The position numbers were made by a program, and so were the translations under genes. DNA of 40,470 bases from Tetragenococcus sp041859945 (GTDB taxonomy: Bacteria > Bacillota > Bacilli > Lactobacillales > Enterococcaceae). The notes under the pieces were generated by a model. The model did no database searches, was not told the origin of the DNA, and saw nothing but the letters and a program-made list of their open reading frames with translations. Shown here piece after piece: positions 1-7,910 of this stretch; the stretch's first letter is position 1; every line of letters begins with the position of its first letter. Location: the NCBI GenBank assembly GCA_041859945.1, contig JBFLGC010000024.1, forward strand, positions 1 to 40,470, given 5' to 3'.

Positions 1-144
1 TGATTTGTGGTTTTTGTCGATTTCATTTTATCAGTTTGTTGTTCCTTTTTTGTGTTTGAACACTCAAAAAAATGCTGATGAGTTTTCCTTTAGGAATTTC
101 CAACAACACAAAATATTATAGAACCAAATTAAATAGTCATTACC

Positions 145-184
145 AAAAGCTAGAAGTCCGATAGTGTGGCCTTCTAGCTTTTTT
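145..184 (+). terminator. Intrinsic terminator
   Basis: The arms AAAGCTAGAAG and CTTCTAGCTTT form an 11-bp stem with a loop of about 14 bases, followed by a run of T. It most likely ends a gene lying left of the window, because no gene for it is visible here. Confidence 0.75.
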
Positions 185-676
185 CAACTATTAATTAAGT
201 ATATCTTTTTGGTATCGTCCAAAGCTAGGCCAATCAGTCTTATTAGTGCGAAGAAATGCTTGAGTGGTAAGAAATGCTTCAAGAAGATGAAAGGTACCAG
301 AAATCGAAAAGCGAGTGCCTATGATGGCATGAAAGACACCAAAGACACATAAGTAGAAATGTATGACGATTAAGAAAATATTGCTACAAAAGAAGAAACT
401 TAGACTAATAAATGGATACTTTTTATTTTTGTGAAGCAATTGATTTTTTTTTTTAAGTTGGCTAAATCATTGTTGAAACCGAATTTAAGAGAAGCTTCTA
501 TTATAAATATTTGCGTTACTCATTTTTCTCTTGATTCAAATGTTGAACAGTTCTTTTTTGCAGTTGTTGACCAATTACAAGGACGGTATTCGATGTCTAT
601 ATGCCCTAACTCTCGAAAAGAAGGAACATATTTCGCCGCCATAGTTTCTATTTTCTTTATTGGCGTTAGCCATGCC
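185..676. other. AT-rich stretch without a supported gene
   Basis: Open frames of 60-94 codons exist on both strands, but none has a convincing ribosome-binding site or a recognisable product. The part from about 298 to 400 resembles a second stretch near 7930-8045 (see the repeat entries). The stretch may be decayed accessory DNA. Confidence 0.5.
298..410 (+). repeat. Diverged dispersed repeat, copy 1
   Basis: Blocks shared in the same order with copy 2 at about 7930-8045 include TCGAAAAGC, a TGAAAGA-ACCAAA block, ATGACGATTAAGA, TACAAAAGAA and ACTTAGAC. The similarity may continue more weakly downstream (TTTTATTT, then CAATT). Both copies lie in gene-poor DNA. Whether it is a mobile-element remnant, a decayed gene or a structured RNA cannot be decided from two copies. 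Confidence 0.6.
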
Positions 677-702
677 AGAACACTCGTGACTTTAGTCATG
701 AG
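677..702 (+). ncRNA. Orphan TnpB guide-RNA-like (omega RNA) terminal hairpin
   Basis: The motif AGAAC is followed by the stem CTCGTGAC / GTCATGAG around the loop TTTA. It matches the hairpin downstream of the TnpB gene at 2475-2499, with one base pair exchanged on both arms (T-A here, C-G there), so pairing is kept. Hairpins of this kind form the right end and guide-RNA 3' scaffold of IS200/IS605-type elements. No tnpB lies upstream of this copy, so it is either the remnant of a deleted element or a stand-alone guide locus. Confidence 0.55.
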
Positions 703-874
703 ATGAATGGCAGTCTGTTTTTGGATGCCTTTTGTTCTATCTAAAACCGATAGGAAAATAAGAAAATAAACAAAAAAGAAAATATTTTCGTGCATTTCTC
801 TCAAGCTGTGATATGATTCGCTTAGAACATATTTTCGCTTTAAGAAATTGGAAAATCATACAGGAGAAAATAAA

Positions 875-2323
875 ATGACCACACCCACCTATGTCTTAAC
901 GTTGCCACTCAAAGTGGAAATTTGGCAAGAACATATTTTAGAAAAACGCTTGAATATTGGGTGAACAATCTATAATGTTTGTTTAGGAGAAGCTCTCCGT
1001 CGCTATCAGTTCATGAAGCGTCATCCGGACTATAAAAAAGCCGCTCAACTTGAAAAAGGATCGGAACGAAACCGGCTTTTCAAGCATTTAAAAGAAGAAT
1101 ATGGGGTGACAAAATATGCTCTCAATCGGTATGTACAACCCATGGAACAAAAATTTAAACAAAATATTGGTTCACAAATGGCACAAAATATTGCCGAACG
1201 CGCGTTTTCAGCGGTTGAAAAAGTGATGTATGGTCAAGCGAAAAAAGTACGATTCTGTCAACGGGGCGAATTTCACTCGTTAGAAGAAAAGACGAATCAA
1301 ACGGGTTTTCGCTATTTTCCTGATAGACAACAAATGAAGTGGTTGGGACTCACCTTACCAGTGATATTAAAAGATAGTGATGAATATGCTCATCTTGCTT
1401 TGCAAGATCGGTTGAAGTACTGTCGTTTACTCAAAAAAGTGATCTGTGGGAAAAATCGTTATTTTGTGCAATTTGCTTTGGAAGGGTTCCCTCCTAAAAA
1501 AAGAAACCAACGACACTCAAAAGATCCTAAAAAGCGAGTGGGAATCGACATTGGAACGTCAACGATTGTCGTTGTCTCTGACAAAAAGGTTCAATTAACC
1601 GAGTTAGCCGAAGGAATCGCAACAGAAGAACGAAAAAGAAGAAACTTACAACGCAAATTAGACCGCCAAAGGCGGGCAAATAATCCCAACAAGTTTAATG
1701 AGGATGGGACAGGCAAATCTTTCAATCGCAACCGTTGGGTGATTAGTAAAAATTATCTTAAAACGAAATATCAATTGGCAGAGATCAGTCGTAAGCTAGC
1801 AGAAAAACGTAAACAAAAACATCAGCAGTACGCCAATGACATCCTCTCCTTAGGATTAGACGTCCGTGTCGAAACGATGAATTATAAAGGCCTCCAAGCA
1901 CGAGTGAAGAAGACAGAAATTAGTGAAAAAACAGGTCGTTACAAACGAAAGAAACGGTTTGGAAAATCCATTGCGAATCGTGCACCGGCTTTGTTTTTAA
2001 CGATTTTAGATAACAAATTAAAAGCCAAAGGTCTGACACTTAAAAAAATCGATACCGCGAAAGTAAAAGCCAGTCAATTCAACCATTTTAATCAAACGTA
2101 TGTGAAAAAGTCCTTAGGGACAAGTTGGAACCCTTTTGAACAAGGGGACATTCACCGGGACCTGTACAGTGCCTTTTTGATCATGAATACGAAGGATAAC
2201 TTGAAAAAAGTAGATATTAAACGAGCCACCGCCACTTGGCCTTCTTTTTTTAAAGCACCTGAAGAAGAAACAAGACGTATTAGGGGATTAAACAAGAAAC
2301 AGTTAAGCAGTATAGGCCTATAA
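875..2323 (+). pseudogene. tnpB: TnpB-family RNA-guided nuclease gene with in-frame stop at codon 30
   Basis: An ATG at 875 follows the ribosome-binding site CAGGAGAA and reads in frame into the long open frame that starts at ATG 1013. The only interruption is TGA at 962-964, in the conserved N-terminal strand region. With the stop read through the protein would have about 482 residues. Numbered from ATG 1013, the RuvC-like acidic residues are D179 (in GIDIGTS), E287 (in RVETMNYKG) and D383 (in HRDLYSAF), so the nuclease centre looks intact. The CxxC zinc ribbon usual between the last two motifs is absent. It is replaced by a KASQFNHF segment that I recall from a Firmicute TnpB lineage. No tnpA is present. 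The product is probably inactive, or is an N-terminally shortened protein of 436 residues if 1013 is used, although no good ribosome-binding site precedes 1013. Confidence 0.85.
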
Positions 2324-2474
2324 AACATCAGGAAAAACAGGTTTTGAAGTGAGCCTACAGGATGCGAATGGAAACAATCGTTTCCTTGTCCATGAAAGTC
2401 TAAGAGATCCTCATCAGTAGTTGGTGTTCTTTTTTGCTTGCAAAAAATATCCGGAGGAAGTGAGATACTATCTT

Positions 2475-2499
2475 AGAACCTCGCGACTTTAGTCGTGAG
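2475..2499 (+). ncRNA. TnpB guide-RNA (omega RNA) 3' hairpin / element right end
   Basis: AGAAC is followed directly by the stem CTCGCGAC / GTCGTGAG with loop TTTA, about 150 bases after the tnpB stop. Position and shape fit the omega RNA scaffold that overlaps the right end of IS200/IS605-type elements; bases just after it would be the guide. The full RNA probably starts further upstream, around or inside the tnpB 3' end, but I cannot place its 5' end. Confidence 0.65.
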
Positions 2500-2612
2500 A
2501 GCTTCAGTTCAATGGTTAAAAGACTGAAAATTTCAAAATCTTTTGAAAAGAAGTGGTATTTTTGCTGATATTTGATAGAATAAGACTATCTTAGTATAAA
2601 AGGAGCAAGATC

Positions 2613-2966
2613 ATGATCTATGGTATCGGAATTGATGCGGTCGATTTAGCTCGAATCGATGCGATCATTCAAGAAAAGCCCAAATTGGTGATGCGGATCC
2701 TAACACGGGCTGAAAAAAAGGCTTTCGACCAACTCTCTCACAAACGTCAAGTCGAATTTTTGGGTGGCCGTTATGCTTGTAAGGAAGCTTTTTCTAAAGC
2801 TTGGGGCACCGGCATCGGCAAGATTTCTTTTCAGGAGATCGAAATTTTGAATAATGCTGCTGGTGCACCAGTAGTCACTTCATCTCCTTTTATAGAGGGA
2901 AAAAGTTTTGTGAGCATCACTCACACAGATACGATGGCTTTTGCTCAAATCATACTGGAAAAATAG
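2613..2966 (+). CDS. acpS: Holo-[acyl-carrier-protein] synthase
   Basis: AcpS transfers 4'-phosphopantetheine from CoA to the serine of apo acyl carrier protein, activating fatty-acid synthesis in the cytoplasm. The 117 residues match the usual family length. The N-terminal GIGIDAVDLARI carries the metal-binding D8, and GGRYACKEAFSKAWG carries E58, the two hallmark acidic positions. The C-terminal SITHTD strand is also typical. ATG 2613 follows AAGGAG at a good distance. It is the first gene of a tight run with alr (15 bases downstream), an order common in Firmicutes. Confidence 0.96.
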   Translation: MIYGIGIDAVDLARIDAIIQEKPKLVMRILTRAEKKAFDQLSHKRQVEFLGGRYACKEAFSKAWGTGIGKISFQEIEILNNAAGAPVVTSSPFIEGKSFVSITHTDTMAFAQIILEK

Positions 2967-2981
2967 AAAGAAGGATTTCTT

Positions 2982-4085
2982 GTGGTAGTTAGTTATCATC
3001 GTCCCACTAAGGCAATCATCGATTTAGAGGCGATCCGTCAAAATATCAAAGCTGAAATCAAACGCACGACAGCAGAAGTGTTTGCCGTTGTGAAGGCGAA
3101 TGGTTATGGACATGGAGCCGTTCCTGTCGCGATGGCCGCAGTGTCAGCTGGGGCTAGTGGTTTTTGTGTGGCGACTTTAGATGAAGGCATTGAACTGCGT
3201 CGACACGGACTCATGCAACCGATCTTAGTTTTGAGTGCGATCCCAGTACAAGATGTTTTGCTAGCCAGTCACTACGATATTTCGGTGACAGGAGCCACAC
3301 TGAATTGGTTGCAACAAGCCGAGTCCATCCTTAGTAATGAAGAAAGTTCTTTAAAAGTACATATCAAAGTCGATACCGGAATGGGACGGATCGGCTTCGT
3401 ATCAGTAGCAGAAGTTTTAGAAGCGGTGCACTTTATTGATCGATCGCAGGCTTTCACTTGGGAAGGGATCTTTACTCACTATGCAACGGCTGACCAAACA
3501 GATACGCTTTATTGGCAACAACAACATGATTTTTTTGCAGAAGTGATCACAAACTTGCCCTATTTGCCACCTTATGTCCATGACAGTAATAGTGCCACAG
3601 CGCTTTGGCATTGCCCTCAAGGCAATATGATCCGCTTTGGTGTTGCTATGTATGGCTTGAATCCTTCTGGTCATGAACTAGTGGAAAGTTATCTACTGCA
3701 ACCCGCTTTGTCACTTGTGTCCGAGCTGATCCAAGTCAAAAAAGTTCCTCAAGGTGCTGGGATCGGCTATGGGAAGACCTACGAGACGACAGAAGAGCAA
3801 TGGATCGGGACGGTGCCGATCGGTTATGCCGACGGTTATTTACGCAAAATGCAAGGTTTCGATGTTTTGATCGCAGGCAAACGGTGTGAAATCGTGGGGC
3901 GTGTTTGCATGGATCAGTTGATGGTCCGTTTGCCAGAAGAATTTCCAGTGGGTACCAAAGTCACCTTGATCGGTCAAGATGGGCCTGAACGGATCAGTTT
4001 GCAGGATGTCGCTGATCAAGTCGAGTCGATCCATTATGAAGTGGCCTGTTTGTTAGCATCACGAGTACCAAGAGAATATAAATGA
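2982..4085 (+). CDS. alr: Alanine racemase
   Basis: This PLP enzyme interconverts L- and D-alanine and supplies D-alanine for peptidoglycan and teichoic acids. It has 367 residues, the normal length. K38 in VVKANGYGHGAV is the PLP lysine and Y263 in GIGYGKTY is the catalytic tyrosine of the opposite face; the substrate and dimer motifs HYATAD and GRVCMDQLMV are present. The start is GTG at 2982 after AAGGA. The TGA stop overlaps the ATG at 4082 that opens the next frame, so alr and mazF are likely translationally coupled. Confidence 0.96.
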   Translation: MVVSYHRPTKAIIDLEAIRQNIKAEIKRTTAEVFAVVKANGYGHGAVPVAMAAVSAGASGFCVATLDEGIELRRHGLMQPILVLSAIPVQDVLLASHYDISVTGATLNWLQQAESILSNEESSLKVHIKVDTGMGRIGFVSVAEVLEAVHFIDRSQAFTWEGIFTHYATADQTDTLYWQQQHDFFAEVITNLPYLPPYVHDSNSATALWHCPQGNMIRFGVAMYGLNPSGHELVESYLLQPALSLVSELIQVKKVPQGAGIGYGKTYETTEEQWIGTVPIGYADGYLRKMQGFDVLIAGKRCEIVGRVCMDQLMVRLPEEFPVGTKVTLIGQDGPERISLQDVADQVESIHYEVACLLASRVPREYK

Positions 4086-4480
4086 GAAAAGAGTTGAGGT
4101 CCATGGTAAGACGGGGAGAAATTTACTTTGCGGATCTTTCTCCAGTTGTTGGGTCCGAGCAAGGGGGGATCCGACCAGTTTTGATCATTCAAAATGATTT
4201 GGGGAATCATTTTAGTCCGACCGTGATCATTGCAGCTATCACTGCCAAAATGTCAAAGCCCAATATGCCGACACACATCGAAATCCCAGCTGAAACAGCG
4301 GGGCTAGGCAAGGATTCGGTCGTTTTGACCGAACAGATCCGCACGATCGATAAGCTGCGCTTGAAAGAGCGGATCGGTCATTTAGAAGAGGCGACCATGC
4401 AAAAAGTAGATGAGGCACTGAAAATCAGTGTCGGACTCGACCTTGTTGTGAACGAACAAGGATTATTACATAAAAAATAA
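4082..4480 (+). CDS. mazF: MazF/PemK-family endoribonuclease toxin
   Basis: MazF toxins cut mRNA at short single-stranded motifs. The protein begins RRGEIYFADLSPVVGSEQGG, contains RPVLIIQND, SPTVIIAAITA and the EQIRTIDK motif, and closely follows the Bacillus NdoA pattern. Two starts are possible: ATG 4082 (132 residues, overlapping the alr stop) or ATG 4103 (125 residues, closer to the family N-terminus and preceded by TTGAGG). In Bacillus the antitoxin gene lies between alr and the toxin. Here alr runs directly into mazF and no antitoxin-like frame is visible on either side. A solo MazF in this position has to be controlled by something encoded elsewhere, or may be mild. Confidence 0.93.
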   Translation: MRKELRSMVRRGEIYFADLSPVVGSEQGGIRPVLIIQNDLGNHFSPTVIIAAITAKMSKPNMPTHIEIPAETAGLGKDSVVLTEQIRTIDKLRLKERIGHLEEATMQKVDEALKISVGLDLVVNEQGLLHKK

Positions 4481-4492
4481 GTTGGTGGAACC

Positions 4493-4765
4493 ATGGGATA
4501 TTTCGTACTTATTATAAGTGGGACCTTGGTAGTTGCTTTAGCCGTCCGCAAAGTTAGGGAGTGGTCGGTGCGGGTGAAAGAGGAAGTTTCCGGCAATTAT
4601 TTGTTGGTCAAAAAATATGAAAGTGAAGGCCAGTATTTTGGTGTTTTTCAGCAAGGCGATAAAGAAATCACTGCCGAAATCGAGCCTGCATTATATCTAC
4701 GATTACAGCCACCTGTCCGTGGCTTTTTATCGATCGTAGCAGGTAAAGTCCGTCGCTTTGAGTAA
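4493..4765 (+). CDS. Small membrane-anchored protein of unknown function
   Basis: The 90 residues have one N-terminal hydrophobic segment (about residues 3-18) followed by a soluble part rich in charged residues and beta-type sequence (GNYLLVKKYESEGQYFGVF). It lies 12 bases after mazF and 10 before proC, so it is part of the same transcription unit. I do not recognise the family. It could anchor a small beta-barrel-like domain at the inner face of the membrane, but that is a guess from hydropathy only. Confidence 0.75.
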   Translation: MGYFVLIISGTLVVALAVRKVREWSVRVKEEVSGNYLLVKKYESEGQYFGVFQQGDKEITAEIEPALYLRLQPPVRGFLSIVAGKVRRFE

Positions 4766-4775
4766 GGAGGCAATT

Positions 4776-5570
4776 ATGAAAATCGGGTTTTATGGGGCCG
4801 GGAATATGGCCCAAGCCATCATCCAAGGTATTTTAGCAAGTCAAAAAGTAGCGCCAAATAAACTCGTGGTCTACAATCATCGCTATGAACCAACGCTTAG
4901 ATCGGTCGAAGAAAAATATGGCATTGCAGGCATTTTAGATGAGAAAAATTTGTTTGAAAAAGTAGATTTGATTATTTTTGCTGTAAAGCCAGCTGTTTTA
5001 ATGGCTATTTTACCAAAAATCAAGTCTTATTTGCAGCCAAACCATTTGTTAGTGTCGATCGCTTCTGGTGTCAGCATTCAACAGATCACTTCCTGTGTGG
5101 GGGATCAAAAAATTATTCGCGTCATGCCAAATACACCAGCTATGGTAGGAGCGGCTATGTCTTCGGTCTCAGCCAATGAGTTGGTTTCAGAAACTGATTT
5201 GCAAAATGTGGTAGAAATTTTTAGTAGTTTTGGGAAAGCTCAAGTCGTGCCAGAAGAATTGATCCCCGCTGTTGTGGGCGTGAGTGGGTCTGCGCCAGCT
5301 TATGTCTATCTGTTTATCGAGGCCTTGGCAGATGGAGCAGTGGCTGAAGGGATGACACGTGCCGCAGCTTACGAATTTGCTGCTCAAACAGTGCTCGGGT
5401 CGGCGAAAATGGTATTGGAAACAGGACTTCATCCCGGTGAGTTGAAAGATAGTGTCTGTTCTCCAGCTGGGACCACGATTGCGGCTGTCGAGTCATTGGA
5501 AAAGAATCATTTTCGTGCCAGCGTCATCGAAGCCGTGCGTACGGCAGCGAAAGCAGATCGAAAGCATTAG
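4776..5570 (+). CDS. proC: Pyrroline-5-carboxylate reductase
   Basis: ProC reduces pyrroline-5-carboxylate to proline with NAD(P)H, the last step of proline synthesis. The start ATG 4776 has AAGGAGG just upstream and gives 264 residues, the normal length. The N-terminus MKIGFYGAGNMAQAII is the Rossmann nucleotide-binding motif. VVGVSGSAPAYVYLFIEAL and DSVCSPAGTTIAAV form the C-terminal family signature and substrate-binding region. No clear terminator separates it from kimA, but kimA has its own promoter. Confidence 0.95.
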   Translation: MKIGFYGAGNMAQAIIQGILASQKVAPNKLVVYNHRYEPTLRSVEEKYGIAGILDEKNLFEKVDLIIFAVKPAVLMAILPKIKSYLQPNHLLVSIASGVSIQQITSCVGDQKIIRVMPNTPAMVGAAMSSVSANELVSETDLQNVVEIFSSFGKAQVVPEELIPAVVGVSGSAPAYVYLFIEALADGAVAEGMTRAAAYEFAAQTVLGSAKMVLETGLHPGELKDSVCSPAGTTIAAVESLEKNHFRASVIEAVRTAAKADRKH

Positions 5571-5694
5571 AAAATGAAGCTCAAAGTTTATAAAAGGAAG
5601 GAAAAGGACGGACCGTGATCAAGGATTTGGCGAAAAAGTCAATAGAAAAATAAGAATGGCAAGGAAACTTCTATGAAAACCGTGATGTAAATCG

Positions 5695-5723
5695 TTGACT
5701 TTTATTTTCAAAGATAGTAAGAT
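5695..5723 (+). promoter_or_regulatory. Sigma-A promoter of kimA
   Basis: TTGACT and TAAGAT are separated by exactly 17 bases. Transcription would start near 5730, leaving only about 45 bases before the GTG start, too short for the c-di-AMP riboswitch that precedes kimA in Bacillus. Confidence 0.65.
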
Positions 5724-5775
5724 TACTCTCGTTCTATGTTGGGGACAGTTATTTTTTATTAAGGAGATAAAAGAA

Positions 5776-7599
5776 GTGGAAAATTTAAAACGCTTGTTGA
5801 TTGGAAAACCGCTAAAATCAGCGGAAAACGACGAGCAAAAACTTACCAAATTTGCAGCTTTAGCCATGCTTTCTTCCGATGCGCTCTCATCGATCGCATA
5901 TGGGACGGAACAAATCGTTTTGGTTTTAGTTACCTTGTCGACTGCAGCTATTTGGTATTCATTACCGATCGCCGCTGTCGTTATCGTTTTGTTGGTATCT
6001 TTGACGCTATCTTATCGACAAATCATCCATGCTTACCCACAAGGTGGCGGAGCTTATGTCGTTAGTAGTGAAAATTTAGGAAAAAATGTCGGTTTGATCG
6101 CCGGAGGTTCCTTACTTGTCGATTATATGTTGACGGTGGCTGTTTCGGTTTCCTCAGGAGCTGCAGCTATCACATCAGCGATACCGGCTCTGTATGGACA
6201 AGAAGTGCTTATTTCAGTCATTATCGTCTTGTTTGTTACGGTACTTAACTTGCGGGGCTTAAGAGAATCGGCCACGTTTTTGATGGTACCTGTTTACACC
6301 TTCATTGCTGTGATCAGTCTGTTGATCGTGACCGGCCTGATCAAAATCGCAACAGGTGCAGCACCTTTCAATGCGACTTCGGCAGTAGGCTCAGTCGTGC
6401 CAGGAATTTCCTTGGCGCTGATTTTAAGAGCTTTCTCATCGGGGTCTTCTTCGTTAACAGGCGTTGAAGCCATCAGTAATGCTGTGCCGTTCTTCAAAAA
6501 ACCACGGGCCCAAAATGCCGCTGGGACTCTGGCGATCATGGCAACGATCTTAGGGTTCTTCTTTGTGGGGATCACCTTTATCAACTACTGGTACGGGATC
6601 GTGCCCGAATCTGAAGTGACGGTGCTTTCACAAATCGGTGAAGCTATCTTCGGTCATGGAATTCTTTATTATGTGTTACAATTTGCGACGGCATTGATCT
6701 TAGCCGTGGCCGCAAATACTGGATTTTCAGCTTTTCCTGTGTTAGCTTACAATCTATCAAAAGACAAATATATGCCCAATATGTACCAAAATCGTGGCGA
6801 TCGTTTAGGATATTCAAATGGGATATTGACGCTTGCCACAGGGTCGATCTTGTTACTGTTGATTTTTCAAGGCTCTACGGAACGCTTGATCCCGCTTTAT
6901 TCAATAGGGGTGTTCATTCCTTTTGCTCTTTCACAAACTGGGATGGTCATCAAATGGCATAAAGAAGGCAAGGGTTGGCTCAAACATTCGCTTGCTAATA
7001 TCGTTGGCGCATTTATTTCTTATTCGATCATTGTGATCTTACTTGTTTATCGTTTACCTGACATTTGGCCATTTTTCATCATCATGCCGATTTTGTTGTT
7101 TGGCTTTTATAAGATACATGACCATTATATTAAGGTCGCTGAACAGTTAAGACTTGAAGATGATGTGAAGTTGCACACCTTTGATGGTAATACTGTGATC
7201 GTCTTAGTCGGTAATGTGACCAAAGCCAATGTAGGGGCCATAAATTATGCACGTTCGATCGGCGATAATGTCATTGCCATGCATGTTTCCTTAGATGAAA
7301 ATGAAGAAAAAGAAAAAAGGATCGTCGCTGAGTTTAAAGAGAAGTTTCCTGAGGTTCGCTTGTCGATCGTCCATTCGGCCTATCGTTCTGTCGAGACACC
7401 GATCATTCGCTATGTCGATATGGTCAGTAAAGAAGCGCGTAAGCATAACTTCACGACAACGGTCATCGTTCCACAATTCGTACCTCATCGACGCTGGCAA
7501 AGTATTTTGCATAACCAAACGAACTTACGCTTGAATTTCCGCCTCTCCTGGCGTGAACATATCATCGTAAGCACCTATAGTTACCACTTGAAACAATAA
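5776..7599 (+). CDS. kimA: KimA-type potassium importer, APC superfamily
   Basis: The 607 residues equal the length I recall for Bacillus subtilis KimA (YdaO), a high-affinity K+/H+ symporter inhibited by c-di-AMP. Similarity runs end to end: RLLIGKPLKS at the start, LSSDALSSIAYGTEQI and YPQGGGAYVVS in the first helices, a transmembrane core of about 12 helices to residue 450, GDRLGYSNGI, and a cytoplasmic USP-like tail ending in HNQTNLRLNFRLSW and YHLKQ. The start is GTG 5776, nine bases after AAGGAG; starting further upstream would add residues with no counterpart. It has its own promoter and terminator. An amino-acid permease annotation is the likely automatic alternative. Confidence 0.88.
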   Translation: MENLKRLLIGKPLKSAENDEQKLTKFAALAMLSSDALSSIAYGTEQIVLVLVTLSTAAIWYSLPIAAVVIVLLVSLTLSYRQIIHAYPQGGGAYVVSSENLGKNVGLIAGGSLLVDYMLTVAVSVSSGAAAITSAIPALYGQEVLISVIIVLFVTVLNLRGLRESATFLMVPVYTFIAVISLLIVTGLIKIATGAAPFNATSAVGSVVPGISLALILRAFSSGSSSLTGVEAISNAVPFFKKPRAQNAAGTLAIMATILGFFFVGITFINYWYGIVPESEVTVLSQIGEAIFGHGILYYVLQFATALILAVAANTGFSAFPVLAYNLSKDKYMPNMYQNRGDRLGYSNGILTLATGSILLLLIFQGSTERLIPLYSIGVFIPFALSQTGMVIKWHKEGKGWLKHSLANIVGAFISYSIIVILLVYRLPDIWPFFIIMPILLFGFYKIHDHYIKVAEQLRLEDDVKLHTFDGNTVIVLVGNVTKANVGAINYARSIGDNVIAMHVSLDENEEKEKRIVAEFKEKFPEVRLSIVHSAYRSVETPIIRYVDMVSKEARKHNFTTTVIVPQFVPHRRWQSILHNQTNLRLNFRLSWREHIIVSTYSYHLKQ

Positions 7600-7606
7600 T
7601 CGCGAC

Positions 7607-7644
7607 AAGGCAAAGGATCACTATTTAGATCCTTTGCCTTTTTT
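7607..7644 (+). terminator. Terminator of kimA
   Basis: AAGGCAAAGGATC pairs with GATCCTTTGCCTT across an 8-base loop and is followed by a T run. Confidence 0.9.
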
Positions 7645-7674
7645 GGCGTGAAAGAGCAGCCAAAAATCTGAGAA

Positions 7675-7800
7675 GCTCCGAATAGACATAATCAGAGCTA
7701 GGTAGCCCCAGAGAAAGCTCCGAATAGGTGTAATCAGAGCTAGGTAGCCCCAGAGAAAGCTCCGAATAGGTGTAATCAGAGCTAAGTAGATCCTAAGAAA
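7675..7800 (+). repeat. Tandem repeat, three units of 42 bp
   Basis: Units begin at 7675, 7717 and 7759, each with GCTCCGAATAG. Units 1 and 2 are nearly identical; unit 3 decays after about 26 bases. Within each unit GCTCCGA and TCAGAGC can pair around a 10-base loop with one mismatch, so an RNA of this region would form a row of hairpins. It lies between the kimA terminator and the convergent opuC operon, outside any gene. Confidence 0.85.
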
Positions 7801-7910
7801 CCCAAGAAAGCGTCGACCCCAGTAATAGTGGATCGGTGTGAGCGAAAAGAAACGTTTTTTGAAAAATCAATAACAGCTGAACTAGAAATGGGTATCGAAT
7901 TTGCAGTTTG

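Noticed and set aside
191..439. Minus-strand 82-codon hydrophobic frame
   Set aside because: No ribosome-binding site, AT-rich chance hydrophobicity, and the frame is not kept in the related stretch near 7930-8045.
431..804. Overlapping frames on both strands before tnpB
   Set aside because: Neither has a start signal or recognisable product, and the orphan hairpin lies inside them.
2572..2600. TTGATA-17-TATAAA as acpS promoter
   Set aside because: The predicted start would fall at the ribosome-binding site, about six bases before the codon, leaving no usable leader.
7675..7800. Possible CRISPR array
   Set aside because: The 42-bp units are contiguous with no distinct spacers and no cas genes are present.
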